Part shown: positions 14,562-22,142 of the stretch, piece after piece | Numbering within the stretch: the stretch's first letter is position 1 | Layout of the letters: each line of letters starts with the position of its first letter | Source of the DNA: Methanomicrobia archaeon LH_S13 | GTDB lineage: Archaea; Halobacteriota; Syntropharchaeia; Alkanophagales; Methanospirareceae | NCBI GenBank assembly: GCA_023659785.1 | Contig: JAGXOR010000001.1 | Coordinates: forward strand, 1-39,200 | DNA length: 39,200 nucleotides | Reading direction: 5' to 3' | The notes under the pieces: model-generated | What the model was told of the DNA's origin: nothing | The model's input: the letters and a program-made list of their open reading frames with translations, nothing else | Databases searched by the model: none | Position numbers and translations under genes: made by a program

Positions 14562-15761
14562 CTACTCGCCTTCCCCATCCCTTATTCCTATCATCTCCAT
14601 TTCGATTTCCTCTCCACGCTCTATCGCTTTCACTTTTTCCAACGCACTCCGTATCATATACTCAAATCCTTCTATCAGTATGTCGCGTCCGCCAAGCCCA
14701 GCGATAAACCCCACCACATAGGGTCTCTTTTGCAGGCCATACAACGCTGATTTCACCTCTGAGCAAACAGGACCGCCCATTCCAAAAGATATGCAGCGGT
14801 CTAACACCACAAGCACCTCCACGTCCTTTACTGCCTCTCTGAGCTCCTTGAATGGGAAAGGTCGCCACAATCGTAATCTTATAAGTCCTACATCCTCTCC
14901 TTTAGCTCGCAGTTCATCTATCGCAAGCATTGCCGTTTCACTGCAGCTGCCCATCGTCAATAGCGCAATTTTCGCATCTTCCATCCGGTATTTCTCAACC
15001 GGTGCGTAATGCCTGCCGAAACGGTCGCCAAACGCTTTCCACGTTTCTATTATTTTTGATATCGTATTCTCAAACGCGACTTCCTGCGCCTTCTTCGTCT
15101 CCGGGTATATGAATGGTGGACCGTAACAGCCCATGCTCACCGGCTTGTCCGGGTCTAACGTAAAAGGGTGCTCGTATTCCGGAATGAACCCTGCTACTTC
15201 TTCGTCTTCTGGCAAATTCATGTCTTCGATTACGTGTGACAGATAAAAGCCATCAATATGCACCATCACGGGGAACAGAACCTCACTGTCCTCCGCTATC
15301 CGGTACGCACACAACGTGAGGTCGAATGCCTGCTGGTTGTTCTCTGCCAACATCTGTATCCAGCCTATGTCCCGAACAGCCATCATATCTGAATGGTCGC
15401 ACCATACCGTTAGAGGAGCGGATAATGCGCGGTTCGCTATCACCTCAACTACGGGCAGCCTCATTGAAGAAGGTATGTACAGCACTTCATGCATTAATTC
15501 TAACCCCTGACCCGCAGTGCACGTAAACACTCTTCCTCCTGCTGCCGATGCCCCTACGCATGCGCTCATTGCAGTATGCTCACTCTCAACGCAGATAAAC
15601 TCTGCATCCAGATCGCCATCTGCTACCATTTCCGATAATCTTTCTACAATATGCGTCTGCGGTGTAATAGGGTATGCTGCAATAACATCCGCGTTTGCCA
15701 TCCGAACTGCCTCGGCAACGGCAAAGGAACCTTCTAAGCCCACCACTCTTTCTTTTTTCAT
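14562..15761 (-). CDS. porA: Pyruvate:ferredoxin oxidoreductase alpha subunit
   Basis: A 399-residue alpha subunit. The N-terminal pyrimidine-binding domain contains IAAYPITPQTHIVERLSEMV, ECVESEHTAMSACVGASAAG-like residues and FTCTAGQGLELMHEVLYIPS. The C-terminal half has DRCISFGMGGPVCSEVKSAL, diagnostic for pyruvate rather than 2-oxoglutarate enzymes. It works with PorB, PorG and PorD. Normally porD directly precedes porA, but here about 460 bases separate them and carry a decayed gene fragment and the 54-base repeat. The cluster has therefore been split and porA may need its own promoter. Confidence 0.93.
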   Translation of the reverse strand: MKKERVVGLEGSFAVAEAVRMANADVIAAYPITPQTHIVERLSEMVADGDLDAEFICVESEHTAMSACVGASAAGGRVFTCTAGQGLELMHEVLYIPSSMRLPVVEVIANRALSAPLTVWCDHSDMMAVRDIGWIQMLAENNQQAFDLTLCAYRIAEDSEVLFPVMVHIDGFYLSHVIEDMNLPEDEEVAGFIPEYEHPFTLDPDKPVSMGCYGPPFIYPETKKAQEVAFENTISKIIETWKAFGDRFGRHYAPVEKYRMEDAKIALLTMGSCSETAMLAIDELRAKGEDVGLIRLRLWRPFPFKELREAVKDVEVLVVLDRCISFGMGGPVCSEVKSALYGLQKRPYVVGFIAGLGGRDILIEGFEYMIRSALEKVKAIERGEEIEMEMIGIRDGEGE

Positions 15762-15908
15762 CTTTTATTTATCAATCAATCAATTCCTATTTTATATAAC
15801 TACATAAAAAACCTATGGATTTATCCTTGCTTATCCCCACCCACTAAATATAAATATCTTTCCACTCTTCTTTTCATCGTCAAAAACTCATCATAAACTT
15901 CTAATCTC

Positions 15909-16139
15909 TCACATCGTGAAGTGGCTTCTCTCCTTTAATGCGTCTCTTATATCTCCTGCTTGAATTGAGAACTTCTCCCTCTTCAGTGCTTCTTCAAGCT
16001 CATCGGCATCTTTATCTGTTATAGTTAACTGAAATGTACCGAAATGTTTATCTTTATGCTTTATGATACTATCAAATAGGTGAACATTTGAGGAAAAGTG
16101 TGGATAAAAGACCTTAAGTGCGATGCGGATTTGATAGCA
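15909..16139 (-). pseudogene. Decayed gene fragment containing the 54-base repeat
   Basis: An open frame without a start codon runs from a stop at 16140-16142. It reads IRIALKVFYPHFSSNVHLFD, SIIKHKDKHFGTFQLTITDK, then DADELEEALKREKFSIQAGD and ends ERSHFTM. The codon pattern and amphipathic helix ELEEALKREK suggest real protein ancestry. The N-terminus is missing. I do not recognise the family. Its middle (codons in 16020-16073) is identical to bases 1-54 of the window in inverse orientation, so at least two copies of this gene or element existed. Confidence 0.5.
16020..16073 (-). repeat. Inverted repeat copy 2 (54 bases)
   Basis: Exact reverse complement of bases 1-54. Perfect identity over 54 bases despite lying in a broken frame implies a recent duplication or an element still being copied. 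The two copies enclose 16 kb in opposite orientation. Confidence 0.85.
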
Positions 16140-16222
16140 TCATACGAAGAGGTTTGAAACAAAATGTTTAAATTTCATAACCTTCCCATTAGCAATATTT
16201 GGATTTGTGATTTTCTTCTTTC

Positions 16223-16513
16223 TTATTCCTCCACCTCCTCAACCATTGTTATTACACCTCTCGGACATTCATGCGCACAGATTCCACATCCCTTGCAATA
16301 ATACAAATTGGCTTCGAAGTACCCTTCTTCATCCTCCTCAATGCACGCCTCCGGACAGTAGATATAGCATATCCCGCATTTTATGCAGCGCTCATTCTCG
16401 CGAACTGGTCTTTCCGACCGCCAATCACCTGTTTTATACACCGATGCACTTCCTGGTTCGGTAACCACAGCACCAATTTCTAAATCTTTCCACCCTATTT
16501 TTTCTCCACTCAT
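16223..16513 (-). CDS. porD: Pyruvate synthase delta subunit (2x[4Fe-4S] ferredoxin)
   Basis: A 96-residue polyferredoxin-type subunit with two Cx2Cx2Cx3C clusters, CIKCGICYIYCPEAC and CKGCGICAHECPRGV. It carries electrons from the PorAB active site to external ferredoxin or, here possibly, to the FrhB-like partner. The N-terminus (GWKDLEIGAVVTEPGS, VYKTGDWRSERP) is the usual PorD lead. It starts two bases after the porG stop, so the two are co-transcribed. The length is typical. Confidence 0.93.
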   Translation of the reverse strand: MSGEKIGWKDLEIGAVVTEPGSASVYKTGDWRSERPVRENERCIKCGICYIYCPEACIEEDEEGYFEANLYYCKGCGICAHECPRGVITMVEEVEE

Positions 16514-16515
16514 TT

Positions 16516-17070
16516 TTAGCTCATCACCGTTTCTTCAAACGCTTTTCTCATCGCCGCGATATTCTTTGTGGCGACTTTCCCAAAACGTTCTTCCATCGGT
16601 TCCTCTAAGGACTCCAATTTAACGATTCCCGCTGCTTTTACCAGCGCTCCTATCATTGTCGTATTGACGATAGCCAAGCCTAAAACATCTCTCGCGATGC
16701 CCATCGCATCCACCGTCGCTAATTTATTCACGCCAATATCCGATCTTATTTCAGTCATTTTCTTCTTTGTATTGACTACCGCTATTCCATCCTTTTTAAG
16801 CCTTGAAACGACATCACCAACCCCTAGCAAACCAGGATCAAGCACGACTAACACATCCGGCTCTTCTATCTCTGCTCTAACTTTAATCCGTTCCGCTTCG
16901 CTCACCCTTAAGAACGCGAGAACGGGCGCTCCCCTCCTCTCGGGACCAAAAGAAGGCATTGACTGCGCATGTTTACCCTCTGAGATGGCTGCATGTGTGA
17001 CTAACTCCGCTAATGTAACTCCTCCTTGCCCCCCTCTCCCATATATGCATATCTCCATCATTTCAAACAC
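16516..17070 (-). CDS. porG: Pyruvate synthase gamma subunit
   Basis: A 184-residue gamma domain of 2-oxoacid:ferredoxin oxidoreductases. The signature CoA-binding-region motif IYGRGGQGGVTLAELV is at the N-terminus, followed by SMPSFGPERRGAPVLAFLRV and DVLVVLDPGLL. The upstream ATG with MFEMMEICIYG may start a couple of residues early, and MMEICIYG or MEICIYG are alternatives. It is the first gene of the por cluster on the minus strand and lies directly downstream of PEP carboxykinase, 70 bases away. Confidence 0.93.
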   Translation of the reverse strand: MFEMMEICIYGRGGQGGVTLAELVTHAAISEGKHAQSMPSFGPERRGAPVLAFLRVSEAERIKVRAEIEEPDVLVVLDPGLLGVGDVVSRLKKDGIAVVNTKKKMTEIRSDIGVNKLATVDAMGIARDVLGLAIVNTTMIGALVKAAGIVKLESLEEPMEERFGKVATKNIAAMRKAFEETVMS

Positions 17071-17140
17071 CTTTTCTTTTTACAAAAAACCTTTTTGCAA
17101 GCAAAAATCTTTACTAAAAAAAAGATATATGTTTCTTTGA

Positions 17141-19039
17141 TCAAACTTTCTTTGTGAAAGAAAGTTTGTTTGGCGAAATGTAATCCCCGTAGTTCTCTCT
17201 TGCGAGGATTAGTCTTTGCTTTTGCTCTTCCAATACTTCAAACACTATTTTCGGCGTATCCAGGACTTTTGTCTTGTAGAACTCCATTACCCGTTCGATT
17301 TTAGCTAAAGTCTCTGCAACTCTTACCGTGAATTGTTTGACATAATCCTTGTTGGGATACTCTTTATCAAGCACCTCTCTAAACAGCCTCTTAAGGTCTT
17401 CATGTTTTGGTATGTGCCCTGTGGGCGTTGTTATTGCCTCAACTTCGTGATGAGAACGCAGTTCCATCCATTTGAGCCACACTCTCTTATCCGTTTTATC
17501 ATTCGTGAGATTACCTTCAGAATCTCTTAAAAAATAATTCACGGAGAATATAGGAGGCGGATTTCTCAATTTAGCGCCAAAATTCAAATAATCCTCTATA
17601 TATTTCCCAGTAGGTATCGAAAGGAAATCCAGGTTAGACATAGGATTGATTTTTTGCACTCCTTCTTTTCCCAGCGCTGCGGCTGTAGTTTCTGACTCCA
17701 GTGCGGCACCCATGGTGATAACGCCATGCACCCAATCAAAAGATTCTTCAACCGGGACCTTCGTGTCAGAATCTCTTCCACCGTATATTATCCCTCCTAT
17801 TACCACACCTTCAGGATTGTCAAGCTCAGGGTCCAGATTCTCTATGAGTCGCATGTCAAGTGTAAACCGGGCATTTGGATGCGAGAGTGATATTTCGTTA
17901 CCCTCTGCATCTCTCTTTCCCGGTGTCCATTCACCGGAGTGATGAATACCCTTAGTGGGCTGAGCTTCATTCTTACCAATCCAGTAGACGCCTTTTTCTT
18001 CCGTAACCAGTATATTTGAGAATATAATCTCATCTGGACTGTGAAGTGTCTTCCAGATCAGGGGGTCGTCCTCAGAGTTTATGCCGTGTATTATTCCAAA
18101 TATTCCCTTCTCTGGATTGACTGCACGTATTACTCCGTCCCTTTTCCTCAGGTATGCTATATCATCCCCAATTATGGTTTCTCCCAGCAGCATAGATGTA
18201 GAAGTCTTTCCGCAGAGTGAAGGAAACGCACCCGTAAAATAAGTTACTCTCTTCGATGGACCATGCACGCCCATGATAAACATGTGTTCTGTCCGCCAAC
18301 CCTCTTTTGACCCTTTGTTTATTGCTAAGCGCATTGCTAACTTCTTAAGTCCTATGGTATTGCCGCCATACTGCGTATTCACGCTATACACGGTTTCATC
18401 CTCAAGGTCAATATACACCCGGCGTTTATCAATATTCTTGGAGGTCATTTCCTCGTCCAACGCTCCCGCGGAATGCACAAACTTGAAGAACCGTACAGAT
18501 TTGCCCAATCTTACGAACTCTTCATAGCCCTGTCTATACAACAGGTCCTCTGAATGGGCTACATAACCGGAATCGGTAAGCTGAACCGCGGGTATTGAGA
18601 ATTGCGAATTGAGTGGTCCCAAACAGAAAAAAAGCACGTACAACTGGTGCCCCTGCATGATGCCTCGCATAGTGTCATGAATTTCTTTGAGTCCCTCTTC
18701 CCTATCTACCGCATTTATATTAGCACCTAAATCAACACCCGCTGGTAGAAGGAACTTAGTGTTTTTCTTATCCCTTGCCTGGTCGTAATAGCCGTCGAAA
18801 TGAACCGTATGACCTTCCATAGCAAGTTCCTTCTCTTCTCCAGCTCTTATCGCTTCTTGCCTGATGTAGTAGACATCCTCAGGCGAGCCAGTGGAAACAA
18901 AAACTTTATCAGGATTACACAGCTCAACATACCTGGCAATGAATTGATGAAGCTCTTGGTTATCTATCCTGCTGAGCTTTCGGTAGTTTTCGTCTCCTAA
19001 TCTTGCTTTTAGCATGTCCATCGTTCTTTTATCTTCCAT
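17141..19039 (-). CDS. pckG: Phosphoenolpyruvate carboxykinase, GTP-type
   Basis: A GTP-dependent PEP carboxykinase interconverting oxaloacetate + GTP with PEP + GDP + CO2. Markers are FVSTGSPEDVYYIRQEAI, the P-loop-like FPSLCGKTSTSML, GDDIAYLRKRDG, and NPEKGIFGIIHG. A conserved FGGRDSDTKVPV-like region appears as YGGRDSDTKVPVEES. I start it at the ATG at 19039 (632 residues) because GGAGGGG lies shortly upstream. An ATG at 19087 (648 residues) is possible, and longer forms would cross the promoter. It precedes the por genes, joining pyruvate formation with C4/PEP metabolism. It is divergent from an Lrp regulator. Confidence 0.9.
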   Translation of the reverse strand: MEDKRTMDMLKARLGDENYRKLSRIDNQELHQFIARYVELCNPDKVFVSTGSPEDVYYIRQEAIRAGEEKELAMEGHTVHFDGYYDQARDKKNTKFLLPAGVDLGANINAVDREEGLKEIHDTMRGIMQGHQLYVLFFCLGPLNSQFSIPAVQLTDSGYVAHSEDLLYRQGYEEFVRLGKSVRFFKFVHSAGALDEEMTSKNIDKRRVYIDLEDETVYSVNTQYGGNTIGLKKLAMRLAINKGSKEGWRTEHMFIMGVHGPSKRVTYFTGAFPSLCGKTSTSMLLGETIIGDDIAYLRKRDGVIRAVNPEKGIFGIIHGINSEDDPLIWKTLHSPDEIIFSNILVTEEKGVYWIGKNEAQPTKGIHHSGEWTPGKRDAEGNEISLSHPNARFTLDMRLIENLDPELDNPEGVVIGGIIYGGRDSDTKVPVEESFDWVHGVITMGAALESETTAAALGKEGVQKINPMSNLDFLSIPTGKYIEDYLNFGAKLRNPPPIFSVNYFLRDSEGNLTNDKTDKRVWLKWMELRSHHEVEAITTPTGHIPKHEDLKRLFREVLDKEYPNKDYVKQFTVRVAETLAKIERVMEFYKTKVLDTPKIVFEVLEEQKQRLILARENYGDYISPNKLSFTKKV

Positions 19040-19128
19040 CTTCCATCTTTTTCCCCTCCTACTTCGCGTTCCCTCTTCTGCTTTCATGACTATAATTAAT
19101 AAACCAAAAAGAATAAAAAGCATAATCA

Positions 19129-19142
19129 GTTTATAAATATTT
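19129..19142. promoter_or_regulatory. Shared TATA region between pckG and lrp-like gene
   Basis: The sequence GTTTATAAATATTTCG is nearly symmetrical and offers a TATA box on both strands. On the plus strand it lies about 25 bases before the regulator's ATG at 19162, implying a leaderless message. On the minus strand it would start a pckG transcript near 19105, ahead of the GGAGGGG site. ATTTATAAA/ATATTTCGATATTT also gives a possible Lrp-binding palindrome (AATATTTCGATATT). Confidence 0.5.
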
Positions 19143-19161
19143 CGATATTTAATTTTTACAA

Positions 19162-19647
19162 ATGATGGAAACAAAGTTGAAGAAAAAGGACAAATGTATT
19201 TTGAATGCGTTGCTTGAGAACGGAAGGCTTTCTTATTCTGAGTTGAGTAGAAGGTGTGGGATAAGTAGGCAAGTTGCTTTTGAACGTGTAAAGAAGCTAT
19301 CAGAGGAGGGTATAGCAAAGGGATTTGCAGTATGTTTGGATAGGGATAAGCTTGGATTCTCCTTTCAGGCTTATGTTCTACTCATTGCAAAGCCGGAAGA
19401 GAAATTGAGAAGTGAACTCGCAGATTTCTTGCGGAACAGTAAAAACGTGAGTAAAATTCAACTCCTCTTCGGCAGGTTTGACTTCTTCTTAGAGCTTCTT
19501 TTCCGCGATAAGGAAGAGATGACGGTTTTCTTAAGGGCGATACAATCTTTTAACGCTGTTGAGAGAACCGAGACATTTATCGTGTATCAAACGATAAAGG
19601 ATAAACCAGAAGACCCGCTTTTGGAGTGTTTTAGAGAGGAGGAATGA
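19162..19647 (+). CDS. Lrp/AsnC-family transcriptional regulator
   Basis: A 161-residue regulator. The N-terminal helix-turn-helix reads ILNALLENGRLSYSELSRRC, GISRQVAFERVKKLSEEGIA, with the RAM-like C-terminal domain beginning LGFSFQAYVLLIAKPEE and including LLFGRFDFFLELLFRDKEEM. It is transcribed away from PEP carboxykinase with a 122-base shared promoter region, so control of gluconeogenic flux and of itself is the simplest inference. It is a different paralogue from the one at 10456. Confidence 0.88.
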   Translation: MMETKLKKKDKCILNALLENGRLSYSELSRRCGISRQVAFERVKKLSEEGIAKGFAVCLDRDKLGFSFQAYVLLIAKPEEKLRSELADFLRNSKNVSKIQLLFGRFDFFLELLFRDKEEMTVFLRAIQSFNAVERTETFIVYQTIKDKPEDPLLECFREEE

Positions 19648-19702
19648 AACGTAAGTGGTAAATAAACATAAGGAAATAAGGTGGTGAAACAGAACAATTT
19701 AA

Positions 19703-20190
19703 GTGAACTACCCCTCGCTATTGCAAGGGGCTTCCTACTTCAACGATAGAACTTGCGGAAATTGGTATCAACTTCCCTAGCGGTTCCACCTCAGAAGGCA
19801 CAAAGGGCAATCCCTGCCCCCCGCCATACCTCGCTCCAATATATTCAGCGAGGCGTTATAATCCCTATCCAGTTCTGTACCATATCTGTATTCCTTGCTT
19901 GTACCTCGTGGATTTACGTCTCCCACTATCTTATCAGCGCTCTCAGCCTTGTTATATAGCATAAACAGAACCATTTGCAGTATTTTTGTGTTCACTTTCT
20001 TCAACCCTTCCTTCTCTTCTTTCATCTTCGGTAGCATCGCCTGCGACTTATACCGTGAAGGAATCTTATCGCTGTCATTCCAAATAGCTAAGAAGGAGTT
20101 GTAGAGTAACCTGCATATCTCTATATGAATACTTTTATTGGTGGTGGTGTGGTAGAAAAGATTTATCTGCTCTCTATACACCCCTACCAT
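19703..20190 (-). mobile_element. IS200/IS605-type remnant C with broken tnpB
   Basis: The minus-strand frame 20190-19777 joins a TnpB N-terminal piece (CRLLYNSFLAIWNDSDKIPS, SQAMLPKMKEEKEGLKKVNT) to a C-terminal piece (NKAESADKIVGDVNPRGTSK, LDRDYNASLNILERG). The catalytic middle and the zinc-finger cysteines are deleted. It keeps one continuous frame of 137 codons. Downstream, 19703-19800 is the guide-RNA/right-end region with an intact CCCCT/AGGGG hairpin ending at GGGTAGTTCAC. It belongs to the same family as remnant A and has lost about 60% of its length. Confidence 0.8.
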
Positions 20191-20465
20191 AATAGAAGAA
20201 ATATCCGGACTTTAGGTAGGAGATAAGGGTTCTAGTTTAAGCGGTCTTTCATAGTCATAAGACCACCTCTACCTGAGGCTTCATCGTATCATACGGTTTC
20301 CCTCTCGAGTTCATCGGGAATCCTTCCATTCCGCCCCCGTCTGGTCGAACCCGCCCACAGCATCCCATTCACACCGTTTCCAGTATGACATCATCTACCG
20401 TAGGGAAGTCCCTCCATCTTTAGTCTTTTTTCTTTTCCTAAACCACTAATTGAACGCTGGGCTTA
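20191..20465. other. GC-rich structured stretch, possible second IS guide-RNA remnant
   Basis: About 275 bases without a gene. The part 20225-20425 is clearly richer in G+C than its surroundings. On the minus strand it ends in GATGAAGCCTCAGGTAGAGG followed by TGGTC. The CCTC/GAGG hairpin after GAAG resembles the right ends of TnpB elements. It may be the orphan 3' end of yet another element. No protein similarity is seen. Confidence 0.35.
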
Positions 20466-20594
20466 TTGATATTGCCGACGCCTTATAGAGTGGTTATTTC
20501 GATCACTTATCATATTGATTTTTGTTATATAAAAAGCTTTTCTATACTCTACTTAAAAACGAACTGTTACAAAGGCAATATTGATGTGGCATTT
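20466..20594 (+). promoter_or_regulatory. Leader/promoter of dihydropteroate-synthase-like gene
   Basis: The frame is open here, but the residues do not resemble the family. The stretch holds TTGTTATATAAAAAGC (about 20522-20537), a good TATA element, about 60-70 bases before the ATG at 20595. Confidence 0.45.
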
Positions 20595-22142
20595 ATGAGA
20601 ATACTATTAGCAACCGGAAGAAAAGCAGAGGCGATGGTAAAGGATGCAGTAAGAATTTTGGCGATCTCGCCGTCGAACTGCGATGTTCTTACACAGGGAC
20701 TGGGTATTGCCGCTTTTTCCACGCCTGAATCGTTAAGAAAAGCGCTTAAAAAGCATTTTAATGCTGAAAAAGAGTACGACCTCATTTTAGTTTCTGGGCT
20801 TTGCAAAGCGGATTTCAGCTATCTGGAGAAGGAGATAGGCACACCAATCAGGTTGGGACCCCGGCATGCGTACGACATCGGCGAGGCTTTAAAATTCGCA
20901 GAAGAAATAGAATTCTCTTCACTTACACCTGCTGATGTGTTTTTGGCAGAGAAGAGAAAAGAGAGCGCAAAGAATCAATTGTATGAATTGGAAAGCAGCG
21001 TAAAAGAGAAGTTCAGTGTAAAAGGAGTTAAGATAGGCGGAGGTGCAAGAATGAAAGTGTGCGCGGAAATCGTGGATGCGACGCAGATGACCGAGGAAGA
21101 AATACATCGAAGAATGGACCATTTCTTGAAAAGTGGCGCAGATATAATAGACTTCGGTGTTCACGTGGATGCGAAGTCAAAGGAGGTGAAAAAAGCAGTA
21201 AAAGATGCTTTGTCCTTCGCATCAGATGTTCCTCTTTCTGTTGATACCTTAGACGCAGAGCTAATACTTGCAGGCATTGAAGCCGGTGCAGACATAGTGC
21301 TCAGCCTGAATAAAGAAAATATCCCGGAAGTGGGTGACGAGGTGGGGGGAAATGATATAGCGGCAGTTGTAATCCCCGATTTTGACGCAGGTGGCAAAAG
21401 TGAGGGTAAAAATAGCGAAAGCTTGTTTACAAACATGAAAATGGCTGAGGAACACGGCATAAAGAACATAATCGCAGACCCTGTGTTGAATGCTGTTGGA
21501 TATGGAATTGCTGAATCATTGTACAACTATTATCATTTCAGATTGCAAGATAAGAGCACACCTCTTTTCTTTGGCGTTGGAAACGTCACTGAACTTATAG
21601 ATGCGGATTCAGGTGGTGTAAACGCAACTTTAGCAGGTATAGCCTCTGAATTGAATGCGAATGTCCTTTTTACTCCTGAATACAGTGATAAAGCAAGAGG
21701 AAGTGTAAGAGAGTTGAGAATAGCGTCAGAGATGATGGCACTCGCAAAAGCACGCAAAAGCGCACCTAAGGATATCGGGCTTGACCTATTGATGTTGAAG
21801 GAAAAGAGAAGGAAGCCAATTATGAGGATTCATGATAAGGAAAGCATCGTCGCAAAAGAGAATGCGAAGTGGCGACTTGACCCTAAGGGATGCTTTAGTA
21901 TAGGTATTTGTGAAATTGAAGGCGATAACATGATATATGCCAAACATTCGCCTACCGGGAAACGAATAGTAGGAAGAAGTGCAAAAGGGATAATGGATAC
22001 AATCTTGCGATTAGACATGGTTTCACTACATGAACATGCTTCTTATCTTAGTAAGGAGTTAACAAAGGCAGAACTTGCTTTGAGATTGGACCGCAGTTAT
22101 GAGCAGGATGAAGAAGTGTTCAGTTTAAAATCAAAATTCTAA
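20595..22142 (+). CDS. Dihydropteroate synthase-related protein (methanogen type)
   Basis: About 515 residues. An N-terminal ~165-residue domain starting MRILLATGRKAEAMVKDAVR is followed by a pterin-binding TIM barrel (VCAEIVDATQMTEEEIHRRM, GADIIDFGVHVDAKSKEVKK, DVPLSVDTLDAELILAGIEA, ADPVLNAVGYGIAESLYNYY). A short C-terminal domain begins about VAKENAKWRLDPKGCFSIG. This architecture is the archaeal family related to dihydropteroate synthase, proposed for tetrahydromethanopterin synthesis (condensing the pterin with the 4-aminobenzoate-ribose part). The 3' end overlaps the convergent rad50 by 4 bases. I choose the ATG at 20595 because of family similarity and the upstream TATA box. Confidence 0.85.
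   Translation: MRILLATGRKAEAMVKDAVRILAISPSNCDVLTQGLGIAAFSTPESLRKALKKHFNAEKEYDLILVSGLCKADFSYLEKEIGTPIRLGPRHAYDIGEALKFAEEIEFSSLTPADVFLAEKRKESAKNQLYELESSVKEKFSVKGVKIGGGARMKVCAEIVDATQMTEEEIHRRMDHFLKSGADIIDFGVHVDAKSKEVKKAVKDALSFASDVPLSVDTLDAELILAGIEAGADIVLSLNKENIPEVGDEVGGNDIAAVVIPDFDAGGKSEGKNSESLFTNMKMAEEHGIKNIIADPVLNAVGYGIAESLYNYYHFRLQDKSTPLFFGVGNVTELIDADSGGVNATLAGIASELNANVLFTPEYSDKARGSVRELRIASEMMALAKARKSAPKDIGLDLLMLKEKRRKPIMRIHDKESIVAKENAKWRLDPKGCFSIGICEIEGDNMIYAKHSPTGKRIVGRSAKGIMDTILRLDMVSLHEHASYLSKELTKAELALRLDRSYEQDEEVFSLKSKF

Larger units (their letters stand above)
15762..16222. other. Insertion-like spacer splitting the por cluster
   Basis: This 461-base stretch separates porA from porD. 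It contains AT-rich DNA near the porA start (TATATAACTACATAAAAAAC, possible promoter around 15790-15810), the gene fragment 15909-16139 with the 54-base repeat, and a second AT-rich part (TTTAAATTTCATAA, near 16170). No intact gene is present. Confidence 0.6.

Noticed and set aside
19040..19318. N-terminal extension of PEP carboxykinase (up to 93 residues more)
   Set aside because: It would run across the shared promoter and into the divergent regulator gene. Residues are unlike the family, and a GGAGGGG site supports the later start.
20466..20594. N-terminal extension of the dihydropteroate-synthase-like protein
   Set aside because: It contains the TATA-like promoter and residues without family similarity. 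The ATG at 20595 begins the usual MRILLATGR-like start.
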